Origin: Gnetum montanum
Taxonomy: Eukaryota > Streptophyta > Gnetopsida > Gnetales > Gnetaceae
Assembly (NCBI GenBank): GCA_015680685.1
Contig: MNCI01000825.1
Coordinates: forward strand, 50,322 to 114,321
Direction of reading: 5' to 3'
DNA: 64,000 nucleotides
Below the pieces are notes generated by a model. It did no database searches. It had not been told where the DNA came from and worked only from the letters and a program-made list of their open reading frames with translations. Position numbers and translations under genes: made by a program. Positions 23,057-33,867 of the stretch are shown here, one piece after another; the first letter of the stretch is position 1; every line of letters begins with the position of its first letter.

Positions 23057-24127
23057 GTTGATGTTTAGAGGGCTTGCCCGAAAGACGTCGACAAAGAATA
23101 TGAAACACTGGATGGGTAAAAATACCAACAGCGTTCATCAACAGTTACTCAAGTGTCACCTTGTCAATGTAGAAGTGCAAAAATAAGGGAGACGGGAGCT
23201 AAAATGGTATGCGAGGAAATTCTTACAAAGGTAAGAAGAGAGAGGTTCGGGGAAGACTCAAGTGAGGTTCGGGGAAGACTCAAATGAGTGAGCATAGTGT
23301 TTCGTGCATAAGCAATTAAGCCTTCTCCTGCGATTGCGTTTGCATGGAGTTATGCCATCATTTTGTAGATGAAGGGGCTTTCATAGATGAATTGCGTTGC
23401 GTCTGCATGGCCTGGATGAGTTGTGTTTCATCCATTTTACCGACCCCCTTTTTTTTCTTCCACTAGGCGAGTTGCGTTGCACCAGTTCATGCACTTAACT
23501 GTAATGNGTTGCACTCCTAAGTGGATAGGCTAACTTAAGCGGCCATCTCAAAACGCTGTCTATACTTCACTGCTCGGATGAACGCACTCTTGAATGACAT
23601 CCTCGTAGCAAGTAACCTGCAATCAAAGAAGAAAATAGAGGACATCATCACTCAGCTGAATCACCGGAGAGGTTGTTAAAATAAGTACCATTTGGGGCGA
23701 GACAGAGTGAGCGGGCCATGAACGAGGAACCATAGCAAGAGGCCAGGGTCTCAATGTTGGTGCTCAACCCAGCATATCGTCACCAAAGAAAATTAGACTC
23801 ATCGCACCTGACTAGTTATGCAAAGAACCAGCTAGGTGAATCTGTGAAGCCATAGTTTGATAGTGATGATGAGTGGAGATCCCCAAGGTTGTGGTGGATG
23901 AAAACTCCTTTGGGACTTCGGACGGCGAAACTAACCTCTCAGAGGTGCCACCGATGAAATGGGTGCAGTGACGGCATCTCCGAGGGGTCAGTAGTATGCC
24001 CTTCAGTATATCCGAGGAATCAACAGAATGCCTGCAAGGTAGCGATGCTGGGGCTATCCCAACATCCCCTCCCATTCGTGTTGTAGTCGCGCAGAGATGG
24101 TCACGTTCGCCTGAGTCGTGTGTTGGC
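23057..24127 (-). other. T3 3' untranslated region
   Basis: No supported gene. It contains two close copies of GAGGTTCGGGGAAGACTCAA (about 23242-23285) and several GTTGCGTT-type repeats near 23320-23520. An N lies at 23507. Confidence 0.5.
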
Positions 24128-24505
24128 GATCTGTAGGTCCTAGTTTTAAGTCCTAGTAGACTGCTGTTGCTGGTTTTAAGTCCTAGCAGACCATGGTCCC
24201 AATTTAAAGTCTAGGCAGACTAAAGAATGCTAGTTTTACGTCGTAGCGGATGGCGGTAGAGCTGATTTATGGTCTCAACAGACCATGTTGTGGATGTCAT
24301 TTTCATGTCATGACCCAAGGACAAATCTGTGCTGGTTTTACGTCTCAGCAGATGGATACCTACCTGTGCCAAATTTTATGTCATGGCGGACAGCTGGTGC
24401 CAGTTTAGCGTCGTGGTGGACACGTGCAAGAAATGCCAATTTTACATCTTGGCGGACCTGTACAACACTGCCAGTTTTACGTCGTAGCGGACGATTATTG
24501 TGCCT
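24128..24505. repeat. Degenerate tandem repeat downstream of T3 integrase
   Basis: About ten units of roughly 32-38 bp around GCCAGTTTTACGTCGTAGCG, e.g. near 24171, 24230, 24330, 24368, 24397, 24435 and 24470. It sits between the integrase stop and the 3' LTR. Confidence 0.8.
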
Positions 24506-24527
24506 GATGTTAACACTGGATATGCAG

Positions 24528-25930
24528 CTAGACATAGTACCGCTTCAGATATATATGGTTCACGGCATTCGGTAACTCATTGCCGTTGATATCTGCTAGC
24601 TTGAATGCACCGTTGCCATACACATCAGCTACCAAGAAAGGGCCCTCCCAGTTTGCAGAGAACTTGCCTACTGGTTTGCGAACAGCCTTGAGAACCAAAT
24701 CTCCTTTCTCGATCAAACGTTGTTGAAGATTATGACGATGCTTCTGCCTCTGCTTATCTTGATACTTTTCGATGGTATCAAGCATCTGTATTTGCTTCTC
24801 CTCTACTGAGTCCAAATCCATGATCCGAGACTCGGTGTGTTGAGCGTCATTTATAATCGTGGAGAGAACCATCCACAGAGAAGGAACTTGTAATTCGAGG
24901 GGCAGCACCGCCTCAGATCTATAGACTAGGCTATAGGGTATGCTGTCTATAGCTGTTCTACATGTGGTACGGTACGCCCATAGCACATAGAGGATCTTTT
25001 CATGTCATCATCTTTTGTTGCTGCTGAGCATTTTCTTGAGCAAATTGATGATGACCTTGTTCGTTGCTTCAACTTGATCATTCATTTGTGGGTAATAAGG
25101 CGAGGAAAAAGATTATTTGATACCAAGACTATCACAATAAGATTTGGTTTCCACACTGCTAAATTGTGGCCCATTATCGGTCACGATAGTCATCGGGAAG
25201 CCAAATATAGTTACGATGTTGTCTAAAATGAAATGACAGATCTATTGAGATGTGATCTTTCACAAAGGGATGGCTTCCACACACTTCGTGAAATATTCAG
25301 TGGCGGTGATTATGAAGCTGTGAGCTGCGGAAGATTTTGGTGTGATAGGCCCTATAATGTCTAATCCCCATTGTTGAAAGGGCCATGTAATTTGAGTCGT
25401 GTATAGTTCTGTAGGCGACACATGTATAAGGTTCACATAACATTGACACGTGTCACATGTTTTAACCTTTGTAAGACAATCTCTTTCCATATACGGCCAA
25501 TAATACCCTAAGCAACGGATTTTAGAGGCCATGGCTCGTGGTGCTACGTGTCCTCCGCATAATCCCTCGTGAACTTTGCTGATTATACGTTGTGCTTGGT
25601 CTTTGTTGATGCAAGTAAGTAGTACTGCATCAAAAGAGTATCTACAAAGGGTACTATCTCCTATGATGACGTATTGCCTAGCTCGCTTGCGGATTGCATC
25701 TTTTTGTGCGCGTGTTAGCTCGTGTGGTGGTTCGCCATGCAGGAGGTAGCTTTTAATGTTATCGTACCACTCTGGCGTTTTATCCTCGAGCAGTGAAGAT
25801 ATTTGCGCCGTCTGAATGATATGATCTGTACACTCTGTTATTAACGTGGGATAAGTGTTGAACAGGTGCAACGGCACATTTAAAGCTAATGTAGCCAGTG
25901 CATTGGCTAGAGTGTTGTCATTTCGAGGCA
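24528..25930 (-). pseudogene. int: T3 integrase
   Basis: Inserts element DNA into the genome. In minus-strand order: zinc-binding HHCC region with HEGLCGGH (about 25575) and CDTCQ (about 25465); catalytic core with GLDIIGPI (about 25365), VTDNGPQF (about 25180) and QVEATNK (about 25075), giving the D, D, E residues; then the WAYRTTCRTAIDSIPYSLVY region (about 24980-24920); and a C-terminal KGDLVLKAVR...WEGPF module (about 24705-24640) of the GPF/Y type. It stays in one frame with RT and RNase H. Stops near 25257, 25247, 25110 and 24990-25010 make it non-functional. Confidence 0.9.
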
Positions 25931-26321
25931 CGTGTTGGGCATCGGTTGCTGCGAACTGTTTCATAAGATCTTTAGCCATATCGCAGTAGGGCTATAAATG
26001 TGCAGCCTTGTAGGCATAGACTCCTATGATTTGATTTATAACAAGTATCGAATCACCCCTAATTGCCAAGTGTTGAACATCGAGCTCTCTGGTTGTTAAT
26101 AATCCCCTGAGAAGCCCCTCGTACTCTGCCACGTTGTTCGTACAAGGAAAGGTCACACGGTAGGCGTGTAGATGTACATCCTCAGGTGACAGTGTAACGA
26201 TCGTGGCGGCACTGTTGCCTCTAGCGGTTGAACCTCCATCAAAATGTAATGTTGCTTCGAGGCCTGTTAGGATAGGGCTTAGATTATGTACATGCTCATC
26301 GTGGAATTCAAGCTCTATCAT
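25880..26321 (-). pseudogene. T3 second (additional) RNase H domain
   Basis: Motifs FDGGSTARG (about 26245), CTNNVAEYEGLLRGL (about 26145-26105), IRGDSILVINQ (about 26060-26030) and, downstream of a stop near 25990, VPRNDNTLANALATLA (about 25935-25895). This is the extra RNase H that Tat elements carry after the normal RT/RNase H. The first three catalytic residues D, E, D are present. The last one, usually in ADALA, is replaced: here ANALA. Confidence 0.85.
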
Positions 26322-26329
26322 CGCCTGAC

Positions 26330-28022
26330 TGTCAATAGGTGATGTTATTAGTTGGTCAGCTATCGCTTGGCCTTTCGTAGAAGATTAACCAATGTAATGC
26401 AAATCGAACTCTGCCGTGATAGCTTTCCAACGAGCTATCTTACTACTTTCATACAGGTTGTTCGTAATAGCCCTAAGGATGTTATTCTTGCAGATTATGT
26501 TGACTTAGCTATGAAAGAGATAGTGTCTACATTTTTTGAGCATAAATACTAACGCTAAACAATTACACTCTACTTCATTATACCTTGTTTCATATGCACA
26601 TAGAGCATGACTCAAGTAGTATATGGGTACTTCTGACCCATCATCTCTCTTTTGACAGAGCAATGCAACTAGGGCTACATCTAAGGTCACAAAGGTAAAT
26701 GTAGAACGGTTGATCCCTTTGTGGCGGAAATACTGTTGGCAAGCATTGAAGTTCTTGCTTCAAACTATCAAACGCATGCTGACAATCATTTGTCCATTCG
26801 AAATTAACCCCCTTTCTAGTAGATGCTGCAGAGGATGTAACTTGTCTGTTAGTCTCGAAATGAACCGCCTGATAAATTGTAACCTCCCTTGCAATCCGCA
26901 TAATTGCTTGAGATTTGTAGGGGGTATCAATTCAACAATGGCGTTGACCTTGTCAGGGTCTACTCGTATACCAGTTTCCAATACCACAAACCCCAGCATG
27001 CGTCCGGTTTTGACTCCGAATATGCACTTCTTTGGGTTGATCTGGAGGTCGTATTTAGAGCATCTTTTAAGGACTAACTCCAGATCCTCCGAATGATCTT
27101 CTGACCTTATAGACTTAACAGCTATATCGTTAACATAATCATTCAGTCTCCCTAGGAGGTAATCGATAAAGACGTACGTCATAGCTCGTTGATAAGTAGC
27201 TCCAACATATTTTAAACCAAAAGGCATCATGGTGTAACAAAAGGTCCCCCAGGGTGTCATGAATGTCATTGTCAGCTGGTGTTTTGGGTTGATGCGAATT
27301 TGATTATAGCCTGAGAAGCCATCCATGAAGGATAAAAGCGCATGCCCAGTGGTTGTATCCACTAGTTGGTCGATACTGGGTAGTCGAAAATTATCCTTGA
27401 TTGTAGCTTTGTTCAAGTCTCAGAAGTTTATGCATATGCGTATCCCTCCTGTCTTTTTGGGGACAACTACAATGTTAGATACCCAGTCTGAGTAATCGAC
27501 CGCACAAATGAAACTAGCCTTCTATAGTTTAGTGATCTCATCACGTACTACTAGCACAACTTCTGGCTTAATTTTTCATGCTTTTTGTCTAATTGCTTTG
27601 ATATGGGGATCTAGAATTATGTTGTGTTGTATTAGTCTTGGGTCTAGTCCCGACATATCTTCATATAACCATGCGAACATTGTGACATTGTTCTGGAGCA
27701 CCTGTTTTATGTTGTCATGTACCTTTTGGTCCAGTAAAGAACTAACCTTAAGAGTTTTAGTCTCACCTTTATGCGTAACCATAGAGACCTCATTAAGGGG
27801 GTCTTCGGTTACATCTCCAGCCTCCAGATCTAGCGTGCACATCGATTGTTCTGGCCAGTCTAGAGATGTTTTCGACGTGGCTATGGTTGCATCATTGAGG
27901 GCAAGGTTAGTTTCTACTAGTGTGGGATCAAATTGTCTAATGATTCCCCCATGTGGGCCTGTTAAGGCTACGGGTGCAGATAAAGTTTCGTCTATTTGCC
28001 AACTATCCTGCAAAATTGCCAA
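26330..28022 (-). pseudogene. rt: T3 reverse transcriptase and first RNase H
   Basis: Copies element RNA to DNA. RT motifs in order: FAWLYEDMSGLDPRLIQHNI (about 27685), FRLPSIDQLVD (about 27395), FMDGFSGYNQI (about 27325), MPFGLKYVGATYQRAM (about 27225-27180), and the catalytic box, which reads YVND (about 27140) instead of YVDD. Then LGFVV, FEWTNDCQHAF (about 26805), ALVALL, YYLSHAL and YEVECN-like YNEVECN of the RNase H (about 26670-26560). The frame is continuous apart from a compensated pair of frameshifts (about 26815 and 26700); stops occur near 27576, 27530 and 27418. A strong-looking 3' splice signal, TTTTGCAG/G, lies at the very start of the frame (about 28010). Confidence 0.9.
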
Positions 28023-28471
28023 ATATGAAAGTGGTTAGGAAAATGCTAAGTTAGATGTCGCCAGTATTAACGTATGACGTGTGGTGTAGTTTTGAAAAAG
28101 GTATGGCATGACGTTGCCGAGCATGAAGAGCTAACTGAATCTTGGATACCGTGAATAGCCTGTAATTAATGTGACCCGATTACGAGGTGATAAGATGCAG
28201 TAGTTTAAGGTCATTTCGGACCGTAATGCATGCGATATCTGCCGCAATTAATGCCCTCATCTTCGGGTTCCAGCTCATACTGACACCAGTGTTTGGGCAA
28301 GTCTCGCTTTAATCAGGAGTCAAGTCGGTTAGTATTGCATATCAATAGGCAGTTCTTATCGAAAACAGGTTGTTGGCTATTGCAAATTCAAACTTTCGGC
28401 TGTCGCAGAGAGAAGAAGAAAGAGTAAAATATTGCAGCGCATTATTTGTGAAAGTGTTCAGGACTGTAACA
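28023..28471. other. Region between RT start and the antisense gene start in T3
   Basis: Contains the presumed promoter and 5' UTR of the antisense gene (no clear TATA box) and, on the other strand, the end of the putative intron before RT. One copy of the 30-bp unit seen in T1 lies near 28201-28219. Confidence 0.4.
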
Positions 28472-31400
28472 ATGGCGCCGAAGGTGAGAAGAAAGAATAC
28501 CAAATTGGCCAAAATCGACGAAGTACAAGGGAGCCTACAGCGTGCTTCGCAGGCCTTGGTCGAAGTGAGAGATGTCACTCCCCTGAATCGGTAGGTCATC
28601 CCTTACTTACTCGGGTTGCTTCTGGTGATACGCTCTTTTTTTTGTTTATCCTTTTGTGTCATCTGCGTAAACTAGAGTTTTAGGATGTAGACCTCGTGTT
28701 AAAATGAGGGTTTAGGCAATAGTATTGCGTCTATCGCCATTGTCTAAGACAAACCTTGTACTGTTGCAAGGGTTTAAGCAATTTCGGCTGTATGGTTAAA
28801 GCGTAATTTGTAATTTTTCCTATAGTTTAAGCATGCAATGGAATCTAGATGGTAACATGTTTATTTTCTGTTCAGTATCATGGTGAAACCTGTCCTAATC
28901 GTTTTGGACATAGTCGGGGTTTTATGTTGTATACATCCTCTCACACCCAATGTTCCTCACCCTCAGACTCGTTTGTAGGGGAAGGCTATATGGTTCAGGA
29001 AGGGTGCGCTGGAGTTTTTGCAGTTTTTGCTACGTAACTACAGTATTATTGTGTGGTCGAATTTGTCAGGCGATGTGGCTGGAGCTATTTTAGAACATTT
29101 GTTAGTCGGTTCTACACAGGGCGTCCTGGCTTTCCTGACAGACGGGGCTATTGATACTGGTCATCCTCAAGACCGCGAACTTAGCGCCAGAGGATTGAGG
29201 TGTTTAAGTTGGATCTGGGAGATGCTTGGATTTAGCTGTTATCATGCGTATAATACTTTGTTCGTGGCTCGTCATATCTCGACTTACTTTCATAATCCAC
29301 CAGGCATGGTGTATTTTTCGGGCGGGTAAGTTGTTTTACTGGTAGTATTGTTAATATGTTTTTAATGTCTGAATTTGCAAAGTGTAGAATAGTAATGTGC
29401 CATATGATACAGGTTCTTCATCAATGAAAATGGGTTAGTGGGCAATAATGATACATTGACCTGGACTGAAAGGACGATAAATGAGTTTACGTCCACTAGC
29501 AACGTACCCGCTGGTGTAATGGGGAAAATAGCCTTCGAAATTCCTGACTATCCCATCCATTATGCCGATTCCTTCAAGAGTTTTCAGAATCTCAGGTCGT
29601 TACATGAGGAATGGACTTTAAACCCGCCCCTCACCCTCGTGGACGTGCAAAGGAAGCTTCCTCCATTTCCTTTGCCATTTGGACCTGGTAAGGTTTCGTT
29701 GCTGCAATTAGTTACAGGATATTATATATATTTTTTTTGCTTTAAAATGTTGCATAACAGTGTTTTCGCTATCTTGACTTGTGCTTCGTGTTATCAGTTA
29801 GGGAATCCCGAGAGATTACCATCATGATTTTTGGCCGTGAGGCGAACACCCTTCTCTTCCATTATGGCGATATAAAGGAAGCACAACGCTGGCTCGGCCA
29901 CGCGGCGGCCCCAGTTGCATTAGTCACCAAGCTGTGGGAAGCGAGGCTGATGCATTTATTCCTGGCCGTAACCCCTGATGTCCCCCCAAGTGAAATGTTA
30001 ACCCTAGTTAACTCCTTCAGCGAGGGGGCTGAGCGTTTTTGCACGCGTGTGCGTAACGTGCGTGTGCATTTTGATATCGACACTCAGCTTTTTACTAACC
30101 TCTTCAGCGTCCCCTCTGATGGTCTTCCCATAGAGGAAAAATCGAGGAGAAGCGTCAAGTGTCAGGAAGAGCTGGAGGAGTGGTTGGGGACCAAGAAGGA
30201 TACAAAGGGAATCCCTTGTGAAAAGATCGAGTTAGAGGTTGCCACAACTATTTATCCCCTCTTTCGAGCCCGAGCTTTCACCAGAACACTCTCACAGGGA
30301 AAGTTCTTTACAATAGAACAGGCCCGTATCATGCGAGAGGTGATTGAGGAAGGGACCCAATTTGACTGGGCAAGCTATTTCGCTGAGGGGTTACGCACTG
30401 AGATGATCAGGCTCCGCCAAAAGCTCGAGTCTCGTTTCAGTGTGCACTTTGCCTTATTCATAGCTTGCCTCTGGCATTTTGCCGAATTTTTGGTGGTCCA
30501 GAGGAATGGGGTCTAGGTGCAACAGGACCGAGACCAGTTATCCAAACCCTGGATTTCTCATCTCTTCGGCACTACTCGGTCACAGGATCCTCCGGAAGGA
30601 ATTGGGGAGTCGCTTTCTATAACGACTAGGGATGTGGCGGCACCTTGAACGCCACGCCCTAACAGCGTAGGTGGGGTGCTTCCAACTTACACCGGTGATG
30701 CGTCATGGGGGAAGCGCCTAGTGGCAGAGATCGTAGATGCCTCGATTCAGCGTAAAAGGCCCTGTTTAACCGAGGTGCCTATGGAGCCAGCAGGTGGCAC
30801 GGGCAGAACTGTACAAGTCAACTTTCAGCAGAGTAAACCTCCACCTGGTAAGTGCAAGGATATAGTAAAAGTTATGGTAATTTTTGTATTACGCAACGTA
30901 TTCAAAGTATTTTGAATTATTCGAGTGTATTATATGGTATAAACAGGGAGACCCATAGAGCGGCTGACCCCTAAAATAGGGGCGGTGGTATTACGGCGTG
31001 GAGAAGGGGCCCCAATTTTGGAAGAGGAGGCCCTGGCTATTAAAGTGAGTGACGCACAAACCCTTGTGTGCAAGGAGAGAGAGGAGGAAGAGAACATTGA
31101 CGCACTCCCCACCGAAACAGGCAGAGGTAATCAGTCTATTAAAATTTTTAAGGAATTTTGTTAATAACTAGAAATTTTGACTTAATTACGCTACAGATGA
31201 ACGAGAGGCATCCCCTTTCGCCATTGTAAGCAAAGTGTGGGGGGAATTCCCTAATAAATTTGCCTTCATGGAAGGCATTGTCGATGATATGATCGAGCGC
31301 CTCGATCCTGGGGCTGGTATGTTATGGCTATAGTACGCTTATTTTATTATAAGTTTATAATGCTTATGTACATTTAATTCAATATTCGTCATTAGGAGCT

Positions 31401-32525
31401 CACCTTCGATGGGACTCTACAGAGCCCATTGACCTGGACACTATCGAGCCTTCATCGGAAGGGGCGGTCGTGCCATGCAACATTTATGAGGAAATGCGTA
31501 AATGTGCGTTACGCTCAACCCGCTCCTTGTGGGAGAGTCAAAACGTCAATGAAAACCTCTGGAAGAAGCTGCAGAGGTTAGAGAAGGAAAGGATGTCTCT
31601 GACCAAAGAGGTCAGAGACTTAAGATCGCGATGTGAATTCCTGCAAGCATGAGGAACGGGTGAAGAGGACTGGCAGACGGCTGTCATTGACTACGCTCGC
31701 TACTGGACCACCGTAAAAAACAGCATACAGACCAGTCGCGAATTGGTGAAGCAACGGATGCAAATAGAGCTCTTGGCCCAGAAGAACCAGGACTGGAAGG
31801 ACTTTTGCGCAAGTGTCCAAGAGTGAGGGCAGAAAAAAAAATATCATAAGCATCTATATAAGCGAGAAAGTATCGCTTATCGCCAGCACTATCGAGATTC
31901 TTCCATTGAAGCTCAATCCTTGCGATTGTTCCTTGATGTCATTGGTGCATCTAAGGCCTTCAAGAAGTTCCAGGAGCAGGTGACAGTAAGCGCGACCTCA
32001 GAAAGGGAAATTAATCTTCCCAGAGAAGAGACTATAGTCCCTATTTTCTTCCCTGAACCACCCCGATGGACTAGCATGGAGAAAGGGAAGGTGAAGGCTG
32101 GAACTAATCTGGGGAACGGAGTTTGGTCTGAGTTAACCGAAGATGAAATTATGCAACGCCTATGGGTTAGTTTAGATCAACTCCCCTTTGCTGCGGATGC
32201 AGGACCATCAAGAGTAAGTTTGAGTGTTATTGAATTTAAATTTTCTAATTTGTCCTATCATGGCTTTTGCTTATGTATTTATTGCATGTAGGTACAAGGA
32301 GTGGATGAAGAAGGTGGACAGAATGAAGAGCACGTTCAGGAAGGAGAGCGTAATGACGCAGACCATCCTCTTGGGGAGCAAGTGTTAGTGCAAGAACCCC
32401 GTGAAGATGACATTCCTCATGAACGAATACTCCCTAAAAGAGATGGTCCATTCGAGGACGATTTGTTAGGCTTAGAGGCGAACTTAAGGGATACGAGCGA
32501 TAGTGGTACTAGGGGGGATGCGTAA
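28472..32525 (+). pseudogene. Eight-exon antisense gene inside T3, 1040 codons
   Basis: Function not recognised. Exons: 28472-28590, 28999-29325, 29413-29687, 29798-30847, 30947-31126, 31197-31316, 31396-32213, 32292-32525. All introns are GT-AG (donors GTAGGT, GTAAGT, GTAAGG, GTAAGT, GTAATC, GTATGT, GTAAGT). Joined length is 3123 nt, a multiple of three, ending at TAA 32523-32525. Start ATG 28472 (MAPKVRRKN, basic). Exons 2-4 give a mostly helical globular part with WSNLSGDVAGAILEHLL, YPIHYADSF and FGREANTLLFHYGD; exon 5 is acidic; exon 7 holds a coiled-coil-like stretch (31540-31640) and PPRWTSMEKGK; exon 8 is acidic. In-frame stops: 30514, 30646, 31650 and 31824, no frameshift. T1 carries a homologue with identical intron phases. 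It is transcribed against gag-pol, between protease and RT. Confidence 0.85.
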
Positions 32526-32829
32526 TTGTGATTTACGCATGATTTTATTTATGAGGTTAAACAATGGCAATATGAATTTTGGCATGATTAATCATGAGAT
32601 TTTCTATATGGTTTTTAATTTTATGTTTAATTTTATGTCTTTATTTATACAAAGCGTAAATAGAATTGTTAAAGATTTTGGATAGGTTGNATAAACTGGG
32701 AAGCATAAATGGCAGAATGGATAGAAAACGTAAATATATGTATATTGAAGAAAACTGACAGTCAAATTTGATAAGCAGAAATGAAAAAAACTAGCGAAAA
32801 TATAACGATGTGTGTAAATACCACTCAGA
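32526..32829. other. Spacer between antisense gene 3' end and gag-protease frame end in T3
   Basis: AT-rich; 3' flank of the antisense gene; an N at 32690. No gene seen. Confidence 0.5.
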
Positions 32830-33768
32830 TCAACCGCTAGCCTGTAATTGTTTCTTGATGGCCTTTACATTGAGTGATGCATAAGGGCGAAGAGATTTAT
32901 GACCTGACTCTTCCACATCATCCTCCTCTCCCTAAAATGGTAGGTTGGCCCAGGCTAGGCTGTCATTGTTCATTTCGACTTGTTCGGGAATTTGGACATG
33001 GGTTTGATCTTCAGACATTTCGATTTCTGAACCCCGTTCTTCCTCGATGTTATTGACAATCCTAGGAGTTATTTCATCACTGTGTATTACTACCTCTCCC
33101 CCTGCATAAGGTAGGTGTATCTCTTGGTGTATTGGTGATGAAACTGCCCTCAGTTGGGCTAGTCAGGACCTCCCTAGAATCAGGTTGAAACCGAGCATCT
33201 CCTCGACAACGATGAATGTGGCGTCTGTTGGGAATTGGTCTCCTACCACAAAATCGATATGCATCGTCCCCTTGACTTGAACTCGTGCCCCATTGAACGA
33301 CTTTAGGCACGATGTTGTCGTAGGACTGATCTACTCGACCAGCCCCAACTTATCTACTATAGGATAAGGGATGACATTCGTGGTCGCGCCATCGTCAACG
33401 TGCACCCTTCAGATCTGATGTTGACCAACCCGGATGGTGATGAACATGGGTTTTTTCATCACTCGACCTTTCTCAGGATCATCTTTGATGAATTCATCAT
33501 GAAAGGTCAAAGGGGTTGGTTTAGGTTGCTCAACGGTGGGAGGAAACATGACAGCATGTATCGCTTCCTCTTCCGCTGGTAAGCCTTCATCCATAGGTAT
33601 GGATGTCAGCATACGGACCATAGCCTCACGGTGCTTTTGAGATGTCATAAGTAGGTCATAGAGGCTCAGTGTTGTGTTCTTCTGTTTTAGAGCCTGCTTG
33701 ACTTGCGTAAATGCGTCGAGGAGGTCCCGTTCTCGACTGGATTGCTTATCTCCTCTGTCTTCTTCCAT
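32830..33768 (-). pseudogene. pro: T3 protease and flanking parts of the gag-protease frame
   Basis: Aspartic protease that processes Gag-Pol. The frame reads an acidic/Lys linker (33768-33430), then VHVDDGATTNVIPYPI (about 33405-33360), with the active site DDG in place of the usual D-S/T-G, then CLKSFNGARV (about 33305), DFVVGDQFPTDATFIVVEEM, and FNLILG followed by a stop (about 33170). An acidic tail runs to the TGA at 32832-32830, ending with a KAIKKQLQA-like segment conserved in T1. DDG may be native to this lineage since T1 has DDR at the same place. Confidence 0.75.
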
Positions 33769-33867
33769 TCGCCCTAAGAGATGAATTTCTCGAGGCAGAA
33801 TAGCGTCAGTCGGAGAGTTGTGTTTCTTCCTTCCGAGGGGAGGTGGCTGTGTTTCTGTACCCTTGTC

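Noticed and set aside
24285-24575. Plus-strand open frame of 96 codons
   Set aside because: Produced by the tandem repeat array and overlaps the integrase end on the other strand.
28472-32525. Antisense gene as a plant mobile domain (aminotransferase-like) protein
   Set aside because: Helical, Trp-containing blocks and its presence in transposons recall that family, but I could not find its diagnostic motifs. Left as unknown.
28472-32525. Antisense gene as an independent host gene that T3 inserted around
   Set aside because: T1 carries the homologue at the same place and orientation, so it belongs to the element family.
33077-33310. 77-codon minus-strand open frame
   Set aside because: Different frame from the protease it overlaps; a shadow.
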